Shown piece by piece: positions 7,777-15,788 of a DNA stretch of 64,000 bases. Numbering within the stretch: position 1 is the stretch's first letter; the number at the start of each line of letters is the position of its first letter. This DNA is from CAXBNB01 sp040151475. Lineage in GTDB: Bacteria; Bacteroidota; Bacteroidia; Cytophagales; Cyclobacteriaceae. Both the position numbers and the translations under genes were made by a program. Where the stretch lies: the NCBI RefSeq assembly GCF_040151475.1, contig NZ_JBDKWG010000104.1:18177-82176 (forward strand), read 5' to 3'. Under the pieces are notes generated by a model. It was given only the letters and a program-made list of their open reading frames with translations, was not told where the DNA came from and did not search any database.

Positions 7777-9126
7777 ATGGAAATATTTCAGTTTGTCTAT
7801 TTTGTCACAGGAATACTAATCGGAGGATTGGTAGCATGGTTTATTGCGAAATCCAAATTTCAATCTTCAGGAGCAAACACTGAAGAATTGCTTCAGGCCA
7901 AAGAACTGGAGCTGAAACTGGAAGCTGAAAAAGACAATGTGATTCGGTTAAAGGGGGATTTGACCAAACTGGATGATGAATTGAGGCAAGAAAGGGAAGA
8001 AGTATTGAAGCTTAACAACCTGAATACAAGACTGGATGCAGACTTCAAAAACATGCAAGAAACCCTCAAAAACCAAAAGGAAGAAGTCAATCAGTTACAA
8101 GAAAAGTTCTCCGCAGAGTTTAAAAATCTGGCGAATGAAATATTTGAAGACAAGAGCAAAAAATTCACTGATCAGAATAAGTCTAATATCGGAGATTTGC
8201 TAAAGCCTCTGGGGGAAAAAATAATAGAATTTGAACGCAAAGTAGAGCAAACTAACAAGGAAAGTATTGAGAGAAACTCGGCACTGAAAGAACAAATAAC
8301 AGGGCTTAGGGAACTGAATCAAAAAATAACCAAAGAAGCAGAAAATCTCACCAAGGCACTAAAAGGGGATTCCAAAGCTCAGGGAAGTTGGGGAGAGTTT
8401 ATTCTGGAAAGTATCCTTGAAAAATCAGGATTAGAAAAAAGCAGAGAGTACTTTGTACAGGAGTCCAAAACCAACGACGAAGGAAGAAGGTTTCAGCCTG
8501 ATGTGGTGGTGAAGCTTCCCGATAGTAAAAGCATAATTATTGACTCTAAGGTGTCATTGGTGGCCTATGAAAGGGCTGTAAATGCCGACAATGAAGATGA
8601 AAAAGCAGCAAACCTAAAGGCTCACCTGCTCTCACTCAGAACACATATTAAAGGCCTAAGTGAAAAAAATTACCAAAGTTTGTACGGTGTGGAGAGCCTT
8701 GATTTTGTCTTAATGTTTATTCCGATTGAGTCGGCTTTTTCTCTGGCGGTACAAAATGATGGCGAACTGTTCAATGATGCCTATTCGAAAAACATAGTGA
8801 TTGTAAGTCCGGCTACACTTATAGCTACCCTGCGAACCATTGCCAGTATTTGGAAGCAAGAATACCAGAATCGAAATGCTATCGAAATTGCCAAAGAAGG
8901 AGGAAACCTCTACGATAAATTCGTGGCTTTTACTGAGGATCTAAAAAATGTGGGAAGACACCTGGACACCACTCAAAAAGTCTATGTAGAAGCAGCCAAA
9001 AAACTATATGAAGGAAAAGGAAACCTGATCAACAGGGCGGAAAAAATGAAAAAACTGGGAGCGAAAACCTCCAAAAGTGTAGATCAAAAGCTGATCGATC
9101 GTGCTGACGATTCTGAAGACATTTAA
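7777..9126 (+). CDS. rmuC: DNA recombination protein RmuC
   Basis: A 449-aa protein from the ATG at 7777. A TTG at 7759 is in frame but lies within the -7 box. Residues about 4-22 form an N-terminal membrane anchor, about 35-125 a highly charged coiled coil, and about 180-430 the RmuC domain with the family block QGSWGEFILESILEKSGLE and the FQPDVVVKLPDSKSIIIDSK strand typical of a nuclease-like fold. RmuC limits recombination between short inverted repeats, but its biochemistry is poorly known. It stands alone, convergent with the OmpA-family gene 7 nt downstream. Confidence 0.9.
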   Translation: MEIFQFVYFVTGILIGGLVAWFIAKSKFQSSGANTEELLQAKELELKLEAEKDNVIRLKGDLTKLDDELRQEREEVLKLNNLNTRLDADFKNMQETLKNQKEEVNQLQEKFSAEFKNLANEIFEDKSKKFTDQNKSNIGDLLKPLGEKIIEFERKVEQTNKESIERNSALKEQITGLRELNQKITKEAENLTKALKGDSKAQGSWGEFILESILEKSGLEKSREYFVQESKTNDEGRRFQPDVVVKLPDSKSIIIDSKVSLVAYERAVNADNEDEKAANLKAHLLSLRTHIKGLSEKNYQSLYGVESLDFVLMFIPIESAFSLAVQNDGELFNDAYSKNIVIVSPATLIATLRTIASIWKQEYQNRNAIEIAKEGGNLYDKFVAFTEDLKNVGRHLDTTQKVYVEAAKKLYEGKGNLINRAEKMKKLGAKTSKSVDQKLIDRADDSEDI

Positions 9127-9133
9127 TATTCCT

Positions 9134-10318
9134 TTAATCCTCTGTGGACAAAGGTATAAAATGAATTTCTACTCTTCTGTTTCTTTTTCTTCCTGCCTCT
9201 GTTTCATTAGAGTCTAAAGGCATACTTTCCCCCATACTTTCAACAGCTATAGATTCTTTTTGAAAATCATTTGAGATAAAATAATTAGCAACACTTTGTG
9301 CTCGCTTACGCCCAAGATTTTTATTGTACCTTTCAGTTCCAGCATTGTCGGTATGACCAACAATTTTCAATTGGTATTCTTTCATATCATTTTTTAGCGT
9401 GGCAAGCAATGAATCCATAAAATTGTATCCAGTGAGAGTTAAAAAATAGCTGTTGAATGCAAAATTCACATCGGACAAGACTACAACAGGCTCCTCAAAT
9501 TCCTGTTCTGGATTTTCTCCTTTTTCATTTACTGGTATTACAGAGACGTCATCGATTAAAACATAGGCACTTCGGTTCAACATCGGTTCTTCATACAACC
9601 TAAATTCAGCCTTTTTTAATATCGTTTCATTCTGAGAAAGAAAGTTCCCAATAATAATATATTGCTCACCTCCAGAAGCAGTATAGGTCCATTCAACAAG
9701 CTCCCATTCCTTCATTTCAGATATGTTTACGGATAATTTAGCTTCCAGATAATTACCCATTTCAGGATTTATAAAATGATCATATTTTTGAGTTGAAATA
9801 GGTTTTTTGGAAATAATATTAGGGTGTAATCGATCTATCCTTGTGGACTCAACTGAAATTTCTTTTTTATAAATATTCCTCTGGGATTTGATCGGCTTAC
9901 TAGTCAATACAAGCCCTATATTTTGAATAAAATATTCAGCATTTAGGGACTGACTCACATAAAACTGAATTTTATACGTTTCCCCTTTCTCTAGGGAAGT
10001 AGTCAATTTTCCTTGTAGATACTCTCGAAAACCACCAACCTTCCACAAATAGATACCGACGTATCCATCCCCGGATTTCGGGCTACAGTCCCCTGCCCAG
10101 TTTTTTGGAACACCAGCTAATCCTTCAGAACAGCTATTGTAATAATCGGGCGTTCCTCCAGTTGGGGATTCCCAGTGTGGTATGATTATCTTGGTAAAGT
10201 TTACAGTGAATTTATCCGGACAATTTTCATACACCTCAAAGTCGGGGTTGAAAACCAAATTTTGTGCGAAGGAAAAAAATGTGGCTATTGAAAACAGTAA
10301 AACCCAAATGAATTTCAT
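9134..10318 (-). CDS. OmpA-family outer-membrane/peptidoglycan-associated protein
   Basis: A 394-aa protein with a clear signal peptide (residues 1-18, ending SFAQ). Residues about 20-260 form a beta-rich module opening NLVFNPDFEVYENCPD, with Trp and Cys residues spaced as in carbohydrate-binding-like jelly rolls of Bacteroidota OmpA proteins. Residues about 275-390 are the OmpA-C domain (KIVGHTDNAGTERYNKNLG, then RKRAQSVANYF and a GRKRNRRVEI end), which contacts peptidoglycan through conserved Asp and Arg. A role in envelope anchoring is likely. It is monocistronic and separated from coaE by 50 nt. Confidence 0.85.
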   Translation of the reverse strand: MKFIWVLLFSIATFFSFAQNLVFNPDFEVYENCPDKFTVNFTKIIIPHWESPTGGTPDYYNSCSEGLAGVPKNWAGDCSPKSGDGYVGIYLWKVGGFREYLQGKLTTSLEKGETYKIQFYVSQSLNAEYFIQNIGLVLTSKPIKSQRNIYKKEISVESTRIDRLHPNIISKKPISTQKYDHFINPEMGNYLEAKLSVNISEMKEWELVEWTYTASGGEQYIIIGNFLSQNETILKKAEFRLYEEPMLNRSAYVLIDDVSVIPVNEKGENPEQEFEEPVVVLSDVNFAFNSYFLTLTGYNFMDSLLATLKNDMKEYQLKIVGHTDNAGTERYNKNLGRKRAQSVANYFISNDFQKESIAVESMGESMPLDSNETEAGRKRNRRVEIHFIPLSTED

Positions 10319-10368
10319 GCAAATAGGATTGGTTATACTTCCAACGAAAAGTAACCTCTCTTATTGAA

Positions 10369-10956
10369 TCAAGATTGCCTGAATTGCTTATCCAATCTCA
10401 ATACTTGCGCAATCAGCAATTCAGATTCATCATTTTTAATGATGAAATCAGCCTTTGATTCTCTTTCTTCATCAGAAAGTTGATTGGCTATAATCGCTTC
10501 TATTTCCTGCTGTGAGCGAAAAGAATCGCGTGATTTTATCCTGGCAATTCTGAGTTGTGTTGGGGCGGTCACTGCTATTAGTTTGTCCAGTTGAAGGTAT
10601 GATCCGGATTCAATAAGTAATGCTGCTTCTTTGACAACATAATTTGCTGTTTGATCCGAAACCCATTTGGAGTAGTCATCAGCTACTACAGGATGTACCA
10701 ATGCATTTAATTTTTTTACTTTTTCAGGGTCGGCAAAAGCAACTTTAGCCAGGTAATCCCGGTTAATTTCACCAGAAGCCAAATAGGAATCATTTCCAAA
10801 TTCATTTTTGATTAAATGAACTAATTGCCCGTTTTCCTGCATTAATTTTTTCGCCCGGCTATCAGCATCATAAACTGGTATCCCAAGAGATTGAAATATT
10901 TTACAAACTGTAGATTTGCCCGACCCTATCCCTCCGGTAACCCCAACTTGCAGCAT
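10369..10956 (-). CDS. coaE: dephospho-CoA kinase
   Basis: A 195-aa protein of normal length. GGIGSGKST at residues 8-16 is the P-loop, preceded by the family's VGVT. YDADSRAK follows near 34-41 and carries the conserved Asp. The enzyme phosphorylates the ribose 3'-hydroxyl of dephospho-CoA, the last step of CoA synthesis. It is the promoter-distal gene of a minus-strand run starting at nusB and begins 1 nt after the YbbR-like gene's stop. Confidence 0.95.
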   Translation of the reverse strand: MLQVGVTGGIGSGKSTVCKIFQSLGIPVYDADSRAKKLMQENGQLVHLIKNEFGNDSYLASGEINRDYLAKVAFADPEKVKKLNALVHPVVADDYSKWVSDQTANYVVKEAALLIESGSYLQLDKLIAVTAPTQLRIARIKSRDSFRSQQEIEAIIANQLSDEERESKADFIIKNDESELLIAQVLRLDKQFRQS

Positions 10957-10957
10957 A

Positions 10958-11914
10958 TTACTTTCTCTTTAATTTTACTTTTAGTTTTTCAGGATTAAGC
11001 TGCACATTGTCAATACCATCAGGATAGTACATCAATGTTGGTATAATGGTAGAGTCGGTCTTGTTGAGCAACGTGTAGTCCACAGTAACTCCAAAATCTG
11101 AAGGGTTAATATTGGACAAATGGTTTTCATTGACAATGAAACTTACTCCTACAACAGTATCGGACAAATCCGCTACAGCGAGTGATGGAAATCGTAGCTT
11201 CTCTATTTCCACAACAATGCTGTGCATCACAAATTTACCAACGTCAAACTTTACATTTACCTTATTATAATTAGGTATGATCAAACCATTTGCTGGCAAA
11301 TCAATCACCACTTCTCCATCAAAATTTGCATTAATAGGATCATTACCAAATTTCCCATAAATATATGGCTTTTGTTTAGCCAACAGACTTTTAGGGCCAG
11401 TAAGAATAAGTGAATCCTGTAAAATATCAATGGGTGATGTCAGACGCAAACCACTTTCCAAAGGAATGTTTAGGCTGTCAATAACAACAGTTACCTTTTT
11501 AGTCACTTTTTCTTCAATATCAATAAAAAGCGTATCGGTGATCACATAGTTTAACCTAAATCCTCTCAATTGGTCAGAGATGATTGGAACCAAACTGGAT
11601 TGGGTGTAATAATTGATTTCCGTAGGATTGTCAAGTTCAATAGTGATTGGTGAAGAATTCAGTTGAAAGGATTTTCTCAACAAATTCCACCCTCCTCCAT
11701 TGACATCTACATCTACTTTTTTGGCAAGTGGAGAAACTACTACAACACTGTCTTTGTTGAAAACAAATTCAAGAGGCAGACTTATCCTCGTGTCATAATC
11801 TTTGTTGAGGGCATTAAACAACCAAAAGGTAGCCGCACCTGCTATAGCAAGTACAACTACCTTCCAGTTATCATTCATTCCTGGCCTTGAATGATTATTT
11901 TTTTGCATGATCAA
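10958..11914 (-). CDS. YbbR-like (CdaR-type) membrane-anchored protein
   Basis: A 318-aa protein with one N-terminal membrane span (about residues 19-36: VVVLAIAGAATFWLFNAL) followed by extracytoplasmic YbbR-type beta repeats (SLPLEFVFNKDS; VTKKVTVVIDSLNIPLESG). In Firmicutes such proteins regulate the di-AMP cyclase CdaA; in Bacteroidota the role is less clear. Its placement between yajC and coaE is typical for the phylum. The reading frame begins MIMQKNN; the second Met, two codons in, is an equally good start. Confidence 0.8.
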   Translation of the reverse strand: MIMQKNNHSRPGMNDNWKVVVLAIAGAATFWLFNALNKDYDTRISLPLEFVFNKDSVVVVSPLAKKVDVDVNGGGWNLLRKSFQLNSSPITIELDNPTEINYYTQSSLVPIISDQLRGFRLNYVITDTLFIDIEEKVTKKVTVVIDSLNIPLESGLRLTSPIDILQDSLILTGPKSLLAKQKPYIYGKFGNDPINANFDGEVVIDLPANGLIIPNYNKVNVKFDVGKFVMHSIVVEIEKLRFPSLAVADLSDTVVGVSFIVNENHLSNINPSDFGVTVDYTLLNKTDSTIIPTLMYYPDGIDNVQLNPEKLKVKLKRK

Positions 11915-11936
11915 TTACTTTTATCATGCCCAACAA

Positions 11937-12251
11937 TTATTTACCTTCTGCCAATCTCTTTGAAGCTTCCATAGAAATGGAAGCTCTTTCCACCACCATC
12001 TTACTTCCTCTATCAATCTCCAAAGTGACGGTTGAGTCGTCAATTGACAAGATTTTTCCATGGATTCCACCAAGAGTCACAATTTGATCTCCCTTTTTCA
12101 CTTCTTCAGTGAATTTCTTTTGATCCTTTTGTTTCTTTTGTTGAGGCCTTATGAAAAAGATGTAAAATATCACACCCATTAATCCTAACATCACAAAGTT
12201 CATGGTTGAACCACTTCCTCCTGACAACTGCAATAAAATAGATTTTAGCAT
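11937..12251 (-). CDS. yajC: preprotein translocase subunit YajC
   Basis: A 104-aa protein with a single transmembrane helix (about residues 16-35, FVMLGLMGVIFYIFFIRPQQ) ending in the characteristic RPQQKKQK, followed by a KGDQIVTLGGIHGKI segment typical of the family. It associates with SecDF and the Sec channel at the inner membrane. It lies in the nusB-to-coaE operon, 22 nt upstream of the YbbR-like gene. Confidence 0.93.
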   Translation of the reverse strand: MLKSILLQLSGGSGSTMNFVMLGLMGVIFYIFFIRPQQKKQKDQKKFTEEVKKGDQIVTLGGIHGKILSIDDSTVTLEIDRGSKMVVERASISMEASKRLAEGK

Positions 12252-12283
12252 TGGTAAAATATTGGTAAATTAAAAATAAGAAA

Positions 12284-12814
12284 TTAAGATGGCTCTTTAG
12301 GAGCAGCCTCTACGTTAGCTTTGATTTGCAATTTCGTTTGTTTTGGGAATGTATTGGCAGTCAGTGTCACAGTTTTGTTTTGGATACCTGCTTTTTTCTT
12401 GCTGTCAAATTTCACTTTAATGGATGCCTTTTCTCCAATACCTATTGGTTCGTGAGGCCAATCGGGCACGGTACATCCGCAAGATCCCTGGGCACTGGCA
12501 ATGATCAATGGGGCATCACCTGTGTTGGTAAAACTAAATTCGTATTCTACTACATCACCTTCTTTGATCTTACCAAAATCGTGTATTTCTTTATTGAAAC
12601 TAAAACTTGGTAGTGGCCCTTCAGGTTTCACTTCAGGCTCTGCCGGTGTAGTAGATGACACTGAAGTAGGTGCAGGCTTAGAAGCATTTTTACTTTCCAA
12701 TTCAGCAAGCTTCCCTTCCAGTCTTGCGATCCTATCCTTATCTGCACTGTTACATGCTGATATTAGCAGTGCAAAGACTGCAATTGACAATAATTTAAAA
12801 CTTATGTTTTTCAT
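12284..12814 (-). CDS. DUF1573 lipoprotein
   Basis: A 176-aa protein when started at the ATG at 12814; an in-frame upstream start at 12880 would bury the signal peptide behind 22 residues. MKNISFKLLSIAVFALLISA precedes Cys21, a good lipobox. Residues 22-75 are a short coiled coil and a Pro/Ser/Thr-rich linker. Residues about 82-175 are DUF1573, an Ig-like fold with HDFGKIKEGDVVEYEF and GSCGCTVPDW. Function is unknown, but the family is abundant in Bacteroidota and commonly linked to nusB/yajC as here. Confidence 0.85.
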   Translation of the reverse strand: MKNISFKLLSIAVFALLISACNSADKDRIARLEGKLAELESKNASKPAPTSVSSTTPAEPEVKPEGPLPSFSFNKEIHDFGKIKEGDVVEYEFSFTNTGDAPLIIASAQGSCGCTVPDWPHEPIGIGEKASIKVKFDSKKKAGIQNKTVTLTANTFPKQTKLQIKANVEAAPKEPS

Positions 12815-12963
12815 CTTTGAAAATAATTTATGATTTAAAAAAAACAGCTTATTAAGAATAAGTAAAGTTAGTAAAGTCAAATAATAATAAAGGTAGGGTA
12901 TAGGTGATTAACAAGTATTTAACAACATGGATGATTTATCATCATACTTTTTCCCCATTCGGA

Positions 12964-13269
12964 TTAATTTTCTTCTCCGCTTTTTATTTTGTCAATCAGG
13001 CCATTCACGTCATCCAAAAGCCTTTCTGCCTTTACTTTGGCATCTGAGACTATTTTTTCACCTTCTATTTTTGCTTCACTGTCAGCCATCTCTTCTCCAT
13101 CCATTATGTCTTTCAATAGTTCTTCAAGCTTTTTCTTGTATTTATCCAGTTGATAAGAAAGTTTGTCTCTCGTATTTTCACCTTTGTCCGGTGCATATAG
13201 CAACCCCAAAATTGCACCGGTAGCAGCACCGGTCAAAAATGCTAAAAACGTATTTGATTTTTTACTCAT
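12964..13269 (-). CDS. YtxH domain protein
   Basis: A 101-aa protein. Residues 8-26 form a small-residue hydrophobic segment (FLAFLTGAATGAILGLLYAP) that leads into APDKGENTRDKL, the hallmark of YtxH proteins, followed by a charged helical tail. It is probably a single-pass membrane protein. YtxH proteins are often stress-related, but no activity is established. It begins 1 nt downstream of nusB. Confidence 0.85.
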   Translation of the reverse strand: MSKKSNTFLAFLTGAATGAILGLLYAPDKGENTRDKLSYQLDKYKKKLEELLKDIMDGEEMADSEAKIEGEKIVSDAKVKAERLLDDVNGLIDKIKSGEEN

Positions 13270-13270
13270 G

Positions 13271-14413
13271 TTACTTATTGTCTAGTAGGCCTCTGCCACT
13301 TTTTTTGATTCGTCCTTCTTTTTTCAGTTCTTCAGACAGCACATCTAAAATACCATTAATAAACTGTTTACTCTTCGGTGTACTGTACAGCTTAGAAAGC
13401 TCAATATATTCATTTATTGTCACTTTGACGGGAATTGACGGGAAATTCATCATTTCGGCTAAGGCCATTTCAAGAATAATTTTATCTGTCAATGCGACCC
13501 TGTCAATCTCCCAGTTTTTAGATTTTTCTGCCACTATAGTATGGTACTCATCCTCATTCTTTACTGTAAAATCAAAAATGTTTTCCAAAAATAGTAAATC
13601 CTCTTCCCAATTTTTAGAAAGTTCCATCATTACCGGTTCACTTTCTTCGGACTCCACTGATTTTATCGTTTTCAGTACCATACTTTTTAAGACTGCTCCG
13701 TTTTCTGACCAACCTAAATCCAAAGACTCAAAATGTGCTGCGATGGTTTCATTTTTAAATATCAATGACTTGTATATATACAATACTATATCAACGTCAT
13801 CCTGAAAGGCTGGATTAGTCATACCTTCATATTGCAGAAACCTCTCATCTTTTTTTATGATTTCCTTTACCCAGGCACGCAGAACGCTTAACTCATTTTG
13901 CCAGGATATTCCTTTTTTAATAATAAGCTCATCCAATTCTTTGGAATCTTGAAAAATCCGAATCAATTTGTTGGAAATAAAATTGGATGTCTGGTTTTTT
14001 CTCAATCCCACTTTGACCACATGTTGCAATTCCGTCATCAACAAGAGCAACTCCAGGTATTGGTCAAAGATTCTTTTCACATCAATAATCAGCCTTTTCC
14101 TATATGTAAGTTTGGTGTTTTTCACCTTACTCTCATATTCGTTCAGACCATTTGATACTGCTATGGAGATTTCATTGGTTACATCAGGGTCATGGTTTTC
14201 GCCCCCATTTCGAAATGTATTGATAAAACAGGTTTCGGCGGTTTTTCTATCCTTAGCCAATTGTACTTTGTCTTGCTCCTCCATACTATTGAGGTCAGGA
14301 AGAAACTTATCCTTGACATGATTTAAAGCAATATTATATTCAGCCTCCCGGGCTGTATGCAAACTAAAAATGGTTTGCATTGCTTTTATGCGTAAAGTTC
14401 GGCGGTTGAGCAT
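13271..14413 (-). CDS. nusB: transcription antitermination factor NusB, long Bacteroidota form
   Basis: A 380-aa protein, far longer than the roughly 140-aa classical NusB. The recognisable NusB fold is C-terminal (about residues 235-368), with DKIILEMALAEMM and VTINEYIELSKLYSTPKS, the latter matching the usual NEYVELAK motif, and a KQFINGILD end. The N-terminal 230 residues start with LRIKAMQTIFSLH, itself NusB-like, followed by a helical insertion. NusB binds boxA RNA with NusE/S10 for rRNA antitermination. It heads the operon running to coaE. Confidence 0.88.
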   Translation of the reverse strand: MLNRRTLRIKAMQTIFSLHTAREAEYNIALNHVKDKFLPDLNSMEEQDKVQLAKDRKTAETCFINTFRNGGENHDPDVTNEISIAVSNGLNEYESKVKNTKLTYRKRLIIDVKRIFDQYLELLLLMTELQHVVKVGLRKNQTSNFISNKLIRIFQDSKELDELIIKKGISWQNELSVLRAWVKEIIKKDERFLQYEGMTNPAFQDDVDIVLYIYKSLIFKNETIAAHFESLDLGWSENGAVLKSMVLKTIKSVESEESEPVMMELSKNWEEDLLFLENIFDFTVKNEDEYHTIVAEKSKNWEIDRVALTDKIILEMALAEMMNFPSIPVKVTINEYIELSKLYSTPKSKQFINGILDVLSEELKKEGRIKKSGRGLLDNK

Positions 14414-14463
14414 TTCAAAGAACGTTTAAGAACAGAAATAAAATCCGTCCACAATATTATTTA

Positions 14464-15570
14464 TTATAAAGAAATCTTAATTTTTCCTATTTTCTCAATT
14501 CTTTCCAAAGCAATGTCTATAGCGGATTGCTGTGGTGTAGAATTGTTTTCTTCAGCATGATTCAAAACCTTCAGCGTGGTGTCATAAATCCTTTCGGTCT
14601 GCGTCATCACTGATGAACGGTTGTAATCCCCGGTATATTCAAAATAACAATTGGTAATTCCTCCTCCATTGATCAAAAAGTCCGGAGCATACACTATATC
14701 CCTTTCTACCAACATTTCACCATGCCTTTTTTCATCCAACAACTGATTGTTAGCTCCTCCGGCTACCACTCTGCACTTCAAAGATGCAATATTCTGATCA
14801 TTCAATGTAGCACCTAAAGCACATGGCGCATAAATGTCACAATTCACATTATATACCTCTTCCATTGGTACTACAGTAGCACCATATTTTTCGGACACGT
14901 GTTTTAGCTTATTTTCTGAGAAATCAGATATAAAAATTTTAGCATTTTCTTTTTTCAAATAGTCCACTAAATATGTTCCTACATTTCCTACTCCTTGCAC
15001 CATCACATTTTTTCCTTCTAAACTTTCAGAACCAAACGTCTTTTTGGAAGCAGCTTTCATTCCCATATATACACCATAAGCTGTCACGGGTGATGGGTCT
15101 CCCCCTCCTCCACGTGATTCCGGCATACCCGTCACATAGGGGGTTTCCATTCGGATATACTCCATATCTCTGGTGGACATGTTTACGTCTTCTGCCGTCC
15201 AATACTTGCCACCAAGACTATTCACGAACTTTCCGAACCGCCTCATCAAAGCTTCATTCTTAAGCTTGGCAGCATCTCCAATGATGACTGCTTTACCTCC
15301 ACCCAGGTTTAGGCCAGCTATTGAATTTTTAAGGGTCATTCCTCTGGATAATCGCAAGGCATCTGTCCAGGCTTCCTCATCAGTAGCATAACTCCACATT
15401 CGGGTACCTCCCATTGCAGGCCCCAACACTGTATTGTGTATGGCTATTATTGCCTTGAGTCCGGTCTCATTGTCATTGCAAATTACTACCTGTTCATGAC
15501 CCATTTTTTCTACTTCTGAAAAAAGGGAAACTTTCTCTCCTACTACTGCACGACCGATTATTTCAATCAT
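14464..15570 (-). CDS. leucine dehydrogenase-type Glu/Leu/Phe/Val dehydrogenase
   Basis: A 368-aa protein from the ATG at 15570; the frame extends to 15615, but that start would fall almost at the predicted transcript start. GPAMGGTRMW and GLNLGGGKAVIIGD contain the substrate-binding and catalytic Lys motifs, EDVNMSTRDM follows, and VMVQGVGNVGTYLV (about 187-200) is the NAD-binding loop. It oxidatively deaminates branched-chain amino acids to 2-oxo acids, feeding catabolism or branched fatty-acid synthesis. It has its own -7 box, is divergent from the ABC exporter and lies 50 nt upstream of nusB. Confidence 0.9.
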   Translation of the reverse strand: MIEIIGRAVVGEKVSLFSEVEKMGHEQVVICNDNETGLKAIIAIHNTVLGPAMGGTRMWSYATDEEAWTDALRLSRGMTLKNSIAGLNLGGGKAVIIGDAAKLKNEALMRRFGKFVNSLGGKYWTAEDVNMSTRDMEYIRMETPYVTGMPESRGGGGDPSPVTAYGVYMGMKAASKKTFGSESLEGKNVMVQGVGNVGTYLVDYLKKENAKIFISDFSENKLKHVSEKYGATVVPMEEVYNVNCDIYAPCALGATLNDQNIASLKCRVVAGGANNQLLDEKRHGEMLVERDIVYAPDFLINGGGITNCYFEYTGDYNRSSVMTQTERIYDTTLKVLNHAEENNSTPQQSAIDIALERIEKIGKIKISL

Positions 15571-15626
15571 TTCTGGAAATTCATTACAGCGAAAATATAT
15601 AACGCCTGATATCAAGTTAATGGGCG

Positions 15627-15634
15627 CAAATTTA
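15627..15634 (-). promoter_or_regulatory. -7 box for leucine dehydrogenase
   Basis: Minus-strand TAAATTTG fits TAnnTTTG. The expected transcript start near 15620 supports the ATG at 15570 over the in-frame start at 15615. Confidence 0.4.
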
Positions 15635-15773
15635 GAGGAATTTTATACTCTTAATCGGATACCTCTAAGATTTTTCTTTTTAGTCCAAAGTATTTATACA
15701 AACATTTAAAATCTCCCCCCGTTGTTATACTCTGATTTTGTAACAAAAAAGTAAAATCTCCTACCGAATAGAT

Positions 15774-15781
15774 TATTTTTG
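15774..15781 (+). promoter_or_regulatory. -7 box for the ABC exporter gene
   Basis: TATTTTTG fits TAnnTTTG and lies only 7 nt before the ATG at 15789, implying an almost leaderless transcript if it is used. Confidence 0.35.
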
Positions 15782-15788
15782 ACCTTCA

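Noticed and set aside
13239..13805. 188-aa plus-strand frame opposite nusB
   Set aside because: It lies inside nusB on the other strand, is Ser/Ile-rich without domain features and has no promoter of its own.
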